A stretch of DNA of 64,000 nt. Origin: Spirodela intermedia. Its lineage: Eukaryota; Streptophyta; Magnoliopsida; Alismatales; Araceae. The stretch covers positions 1,240,001 to 1,304,000 of the forward strand of contig LR746274.1 of the NCBI GenBank assembly GCA_902729315.2, written 5' to 3'. The notes under the pieces are model-generated. The model was not told where the DNA came from. It worked only from the letters and a program-made list of their open reading frames with translations, and ran no database searches. Positions 59,745 to 64,000 of this stretch are shown piece by piece (the stretch's first letter is position 1; each line of letters begins with the position of its first letter). Both the position numbers and the translations under genes were made by a program.

Positions 59745-61168
59745 GTAAGCATCATTATTTTTGATGTATCATCTAAGATATGCTATTATAATCCATTTCT
59801 TGAGAGCTTGGTTCCATAATCTTTGTAAAAAATTCTACCGCAGTCAGATTCCTCTCATATGTTGACTATTCCATCTATCCTGCTCATCTGTGAGAAAGAA
59901 GATATTTTTTTAAAAACCCACTCGCAAATTACTGAATTTTTCATGGGCCGCATTTTAGGGGCCCATTTGGGTCACTGAGGTCTCTCACTTGTGGGCCCCG
60001 CGAGGAGGGTCAATGCTTAACTCTACAGGGGCCAGTCCTTCAGCTTGGTAGCCACAAAGGGCACATAAGATTAGCCATTGATGGCTAATCCTTGAACCCC
60101 AATTCCTGGCTGGTCTGACCTGCAGTCCTAAAAAGAGGTGGATGGTTTGATAATTGGATTCTGACTATATATATATATATATATACCTGATGGGATTCCA
60201 GCTGATAACAGAGCTGTGGGGCATCAAGCTGTGTCTCTACACCAGCAGCAACCGCCGCCGCCCATGGCGCAGCAGGGCACCTTCCACTGCCATGGAAGGC
60301 CCACTGCACTTCATGCCCCTTTTTTTCTGTCTTGCCATCTGTTCTATAAACTCGTGCATTTATTTTCTATGATGTCTCAGTTTGATTTCCGTTCATCAAG
60401 GAAGATCACTGAATTCCATATCCATCTTCTTTCAGAGCAACCCTGCCCAAACCTGAAGCGATGGAATCAACCCACCGGGATCGAGGGCATGAAAGTTCAG
60501 GACCATCCACAGTCCTTCGAGAATTCCACTGGGGGTGCTGATTTTTCTCGCCAGAATGAAATGAGATGAAATATTTTCATGCAGTTTTTTGATGGATTCA
60601 GCCGACGAGCATGCAACATCCATTTCTGATCGGGAAAATCATTTTTCTCATGTGTTCCTTCTTTGATTTAATTAAATCCTGATCCGGATTGGCTCGAGGA
60701 TCTCTGGGTAGCTGCTGCCAAATCGTTCTAATGGGGGTCACTCTGGCTGGAAGGCATGTAGATTGTATTTTTTAGGGTTGCGTTTAAGCTGTTCTAGAGT
60801 TCACCGGATTTGCTGGATGAGTATCGGATTGGCCGCGAAAAGGCCCGAAAATGGTATGAGAGAAGGATTTTACAAGGCATGATTAGATATCAAGCATGGT
60901 TCAGGTGGGAATTGATGCCCACTTCTAGCTGAGGAATTACAAGATAAGAGAGAAGTAAGAGTACTATTGGTGGCGGAGTTGGATGGAGTATGAAATCTTC
61001 CGTGCAAGTATCTACTTATTTCTGTAGGAATATATGTACAGAACAGAAGGTGGGCTTCTGGACCACGCGAAGTGGTGATTGGTAGAAGCTTGGGAGGAAA
61101 GGCAGGGGGAGCAACCACGCACGAGACTCGCTGAAGCACAACAGGAGAAGCATCCGATACGAAAACCC

Positions 61169-61211
<43 letters not shown>

Positions 61212-61240
61212 TTCTCAGGAATGGGGTTCTCAATTGTATC
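59745..61240. other. 3' flank of VIR3-like gene to PTI1 stop
   Basis: This should contain the terminal exon and 3' UTR of the VIR3-like gene. A GGCCC-rich patch (59945-60040), a TA run (60166-60186), and an open segment (60200-60440) with Gln/Pro-rich reading are visible. None can be firmly called. A (GA)n run lies at 61172-61205. Confidence 0.4.
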
Positions 61241-61454
61241 TCAGGTATCGGCAGGGGGGCTGGCGGCGGCGGCGGCAGCGCCGACGGCAGGCTTCTGAAC
61301 GAGGAGTGGCTGGAGAGCCTTGACTACGATGGTCATGTTTGGCCTGAAATCAGACTCGTACTGCACGCATAGAGCCGCCACAGCTGCCAGCTGCAGGAAC
61401 ATGCACAGCCCTCGTCAGCATCCATACGTAGATAGAAGAACATATAGACGAGAT

Positions 61455-61500
<46 letters not shown>

Positions 61501-61677
61501 GGACCTAAGCAGATCCCTTTGGGTGCGTGCGTATATGTATGTATACATATAGGTTACACATAGAGAGAGAAAGAGAGAGTGAGAAATGCATATGGAGAGA
61601 GACAGAGAGAAGGATCTTTCTAAGCAGATAACTTTCGATGTATGTATGTGTATGTACACAGATAGATAGATGGATAA

Positions 61678-61721
<44 letters not shown>

Positions 61722-62299
61722 TTGCCACTCCCTTGGGGGGGTACTCTCCTCGCAGTCTTGGGTCGACGCACTGCTTAACTTTATCTTCACTCAATCTTGG
61801 AGTTGCCTGCAGAGAGAGCATAGAACAGAATCAGTCACTTTACAGCCTCAGATAACACGACTGAGACAGCGCACTCAAAGACAGTTGACCGGATAGATAG
61901 GCAGCCGATTGGGTCAACCAGACTCACCCAAGTGACTAGACTCTGCTGTCCTCTCGGCATCGTGTGATCCACTGGCTTCCTGCCGGTCAACAGCTCCAGG
62001 AGGACGACCCCAAAGCTGTACACGTCACTCTTCACGGTCAGTTGACCGGTCATGGCGTATCTGCAATTCAACCAGATCATAGAAATCTTCAGATTCTCGT
62101 CCAACAATTCTATTCCAGGAATAAAAAGAACAGTAGTGGGATGATTAAAAGCCCTCATATCATACTTTATTTTCTCCAAATTGCAATCAAGACACAGATA
62201 ATCCAAACTATAATCAACGTTGGAAGATTGCCATCAAAAAAAAAAAAGAGAGAAATTGAGGCACAACCCAGCTCTCCATCTAAACCTATCTAGAGAGAG

Positions 62300-62330
<31 letters not shown>

Positions 62331-63276
62331 CGGCCTGGAGTGGTTCCAATGGCATCCCTGCAATGGACCCGATGTAGTAAAGTAGAGAAAAATGGTGAGG
62401 TAAAAGCGTGTAAATCGTGAGGCACAAGTGCCCAAGCAGCATTCTTACTCTGGTGCGTGGTAGCCGAAGGTTCCCAGAACACGAGTGGAATGAAGGCGTG
62501 CAGCCATGTCCGGAGCCTGATTCAGGAGGTTGAAGTCGGCAATCTTGGCCTTGAAGTCCTCAAACAGGAGCACATTGCTCGATCTGATGTCTCTGTGAAT
62601 TACAGCAGGTTGAGCTTTCTCGTGCAGATACTCCAGTCCTCTCGCAGCATCCACCGCAATCCTCACCCGCTGCATCCAGTCCAGTGCCGGACCCGGTTGC
62701 GAGCCTTGAACCCCTTTCCTCCCTGAAGAGATAAAGATAGAGAGAGAGAGAGAGAGAGTCCATGAGGAATGGCTGACCAAGCATTGGAAGCGATGTGGGC
62801 CCAGACCAAGATATTACCGTGCAAGACGTCATGGAGAGACCCCATTGTGGCATACTCGTAGGCCAGCAGGCGAGTGTTTCCCTCAACACAATAACCCAAC
62901 AACTCCACATAATTCTCATGCTTCAGCCTCGACACTATGGCGACCTGATTTTCGGAAACCCAGTTAGGAGAGAAGGAGAGAGAGAGAACTGTGCGGAGTA
63001 ACTTATCATGCACTGGACGAACCTGGGTTAGAAACTCGTTGTTAGACTCGGGCTCAGATGAAGCGTCGAGTTTTTTGACAGCGAAATCTTTCCCATCATC
63101 ATAACGAGCATAGTAAACCCTCCCATATGAGCCTTCCCCAATCAGACATTTTGAACCAAAATTATCGGTTTTCTCTACGAGTTCGTCCAAAGATAATGCA
63201 GGTACTTCGATAGTAGGCAACACGGTCTGTGGTTCAGAGTTAACTGCATTAGAAAGCTTCGAGTTCTTCGGATTCC
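61241..63276 (-). CDS. PTI1: PTI1-type Ser/Thr(Tyr)-like protein kinase (5' part not found)
   Basis: PTI1 kinases are cytoplasmic receptor-like kinases acting downstream of Pto/OXI1-type kinases in defence and oxidative signalling. Six exons in phase: 63276-63023, 62944-62818, 62722-62449, 62060-61928, 61806-61720 and 61390-61241. Motifs: [21 protein letters not shown]-loop [149 protein letters not shown] and [25 protein letters not shown] for HRDIK and DFN for DFG are, as I recall, normal for the PTI1 family. The usual N-terminal MRRWFCC-type exon was not found between 63277 and 64000, so the first exon(s) probably lie right of the window. (CT)n repeats sit in four of its five introns. Confidence 0.93.
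61683..61718. repeat. (GA)n run abutting a PTI1 donor site
   Basis: On the PTI1 (minus) strand the intron starts GTCTCTCTCT..., so the donor GT is directly continuous with a (CT)n run of about 35 bases. Confidence 0.9.
62296..62330. repeat. (GA)n microsatellite in PTI1 intron
   Basis: GA units with one CA interruption lie in the intron upstream of the activation-segment exon junction. Confidence 0.85.
62737..62758. repeat. (GA)n near a PTI1 acceptor site
   Basis: On the minus strand this is a (CT)n run about 15 bases before the acceptor of the exon starting at 62722, acting as part of its polypyrimidine tract. Confidence 0.85.
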
Positions 63277-63789
63277 CTGAGTTCACATGGAGAAGAAGAA
63301 CCATGAGAGAATGGCCAGCGAGTCTTCGAGGACTAATGAGATAGAAACAAAGCACATTAAGTTATGAACCTAACAAAATTTACCAGAAAAGGTAATGAAG
63401 AGCGAAGTACATCTCTAGCTTGTGACAAAGTATCCTACCCGACTCCTTAATCTAGCGCACAAGAGCTTTTGTGTACACTCTTCTCCGCAGGCAACACACC
63501 CAGGGAAAGACAAACATTTCGATCCCCTTAGAGCAGCCATCATTGTCACTAAGGTGACAACATCTCTTCTACAGAGCCAAGAGGCTGTCAATGAAGATAC
63601 GTTTTATAACATAGTTTCTCTCAAGTCTCTACAGGGAAGGCGGATCTAATGAATAAATGCTCCAGCAACTCGCAAGTAGTTTTGTAAAGGTCAACAATGT
63701 GTATTAGAAGAGAAGCCCTCCCTCCTTGAGCATTGCAACTCTTATCTATTGCAATATGATAAACAAAGTATTCCGCAAATTTGTTTCAT
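63277..63789. other. PTI1 upstream intron or 5' flank
   Basis: No exon of PTI1 is recognised here. The sequence is unremarkable and AT-moderate. Confidence 0.4.
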
Positions 63790-63924
63790 CTAAGTTATTT
63801 CCGCCTCCAGACCCTTGAAGCCATAGCCAAAGAATCGCTTCAGCTTGCTCGATCTCTTCCTCCCTAAGGCATCATCTCCCTCGTCCCTAGAACCGAAAGC
63901 CTTCACTAATGTAGCATGTTTGTT
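63790..63924 (-). CDS. Possible terminal exon of an unrecognised gene
   Basis: On the minus strand, an acceptor-like AAAGCAG is followed by 44 open codons and a stop: NKHATLVKAFGSRDEGDDAL, then GRKRSSKLKRFFGYGFKGLE and AEIT. The basic stretch and the reading frame look protein-like, but I do not recognise a family. It would be the 3' end of a gene entering from the right edge, or lie in a PTI1 intron. Chance cannot be excluded. Confidence 0.25.
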   Translation of the reverse strand, partial: NKHATLVKAFGSRDEGDDALGRKRSSKLKRFFGYGFKGLEAEIT

Positions 63925-64000
63925 CTGCTTTCCAGAAGGGCCAAAAAAAAAAGTGTCTCTCAATGGATGAAGTTCTACAGTCCATGTGCTTCCAAATTGT

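Noticed and set aside
61333-61821. Ser-Leu-rich extension after a PTI1 exon
   Set aside because: It is translation of a (CT)n intron. A donor at 61720/61719 and acceptor at 61390 restore the PTI1 frame.
1-64000. Gene cluster for organelle function
   Set aside because: Several neighbours are organelle-targeted, but they belong to unrelated pathways, lie on both strands with separate promoters, and such genes are common in plant nuclear genomes.
1-64000. CRISPR arrays, operons, prophage or tRNA/rRNA genes
   Set aside because: No spaced direct-repeat array, no prokaryotic gene organisation, and no cloverleaf or rRNA-like stretch was noticed by eye. A tRNAscan run would be needed to exclude tRNAs fully.

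Overview
This window is nuclear DNA of a flowering plant. It holds about fourteen protein-coding genes split by spliceosomal introns (GT..AG throughout) and no bacterial-type operons. Several genes have very GC-rich exons (the PPR gene, the DODA gene, the last exons of the SET and TH1 genes) inside AT-rich introns and spacers. That base-composition contrast, plus abundant (GA/CT)n microsatellites, is compatible with a monocot, but the species cannot be fixed from the sequence alone. I derived exon boundaries by hand from splice signals, reading-frame phase and remembered family sequences; no alignment or transcript was available.

Layout, left to right: (1) 3' part of TIC40 (+); (2) chloroplast adenylate kinase (+); (3) a TLG2/SYP4-type syntaxin (+); (4) a LigB/DODA extradiol dioxygenase (-); (5) a SET-domain lysine methyltransferase with a long internal Asp tract (-); (6) the complete mismatch-repair gene MLH1, 16 exons (+); (7) a decayed Ty3/gypsy retrotransposon lying antisense (about 31.8-35.8 kb); (8) organellar RNA-editing factor MORF1 (+); (9) thiamin-synthesis bifunctional gene TH1, 10 exons (-); (10) an intronless DYW-class PPR editing factor, divergent from TH1 over about 160 bp (+); (11) a mitochondrial complex-I-associated ferredoxin-like gene (-); (12) a small secreted LysM protein (+); (13) chloroplast phosphoglycolate phosphatase (+); (14) a conserved plastid-type membrane protein resembling VIR3, 3' end unresolved (+); (15) a PTI1-type kinase, 5' end not found (-); and (16) a doubtful terminal exon at the right edge (-).

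At least seven genes encode organelle-targeted proteins: plastid import, plastid adenylate balance, photorespiration, thiamin, RNA editing (two) and complex I. I read this as ordinary nuclear gene content, not a functional cluster. I found no clearly new biological system. The points most worth checking are the TH1/PPR divergent promoter, the DYW domain on an OTP80-like PPR, the non-canonical cysteine set of the ferredoxin, the Asp microsatellite inside a catalytic SET domain, the exact 120-bp intronic tandem repeat in the adenylate kinase gene, and duplicated promoter blocks upstream of the adenylate kinase and MLH1 genes.
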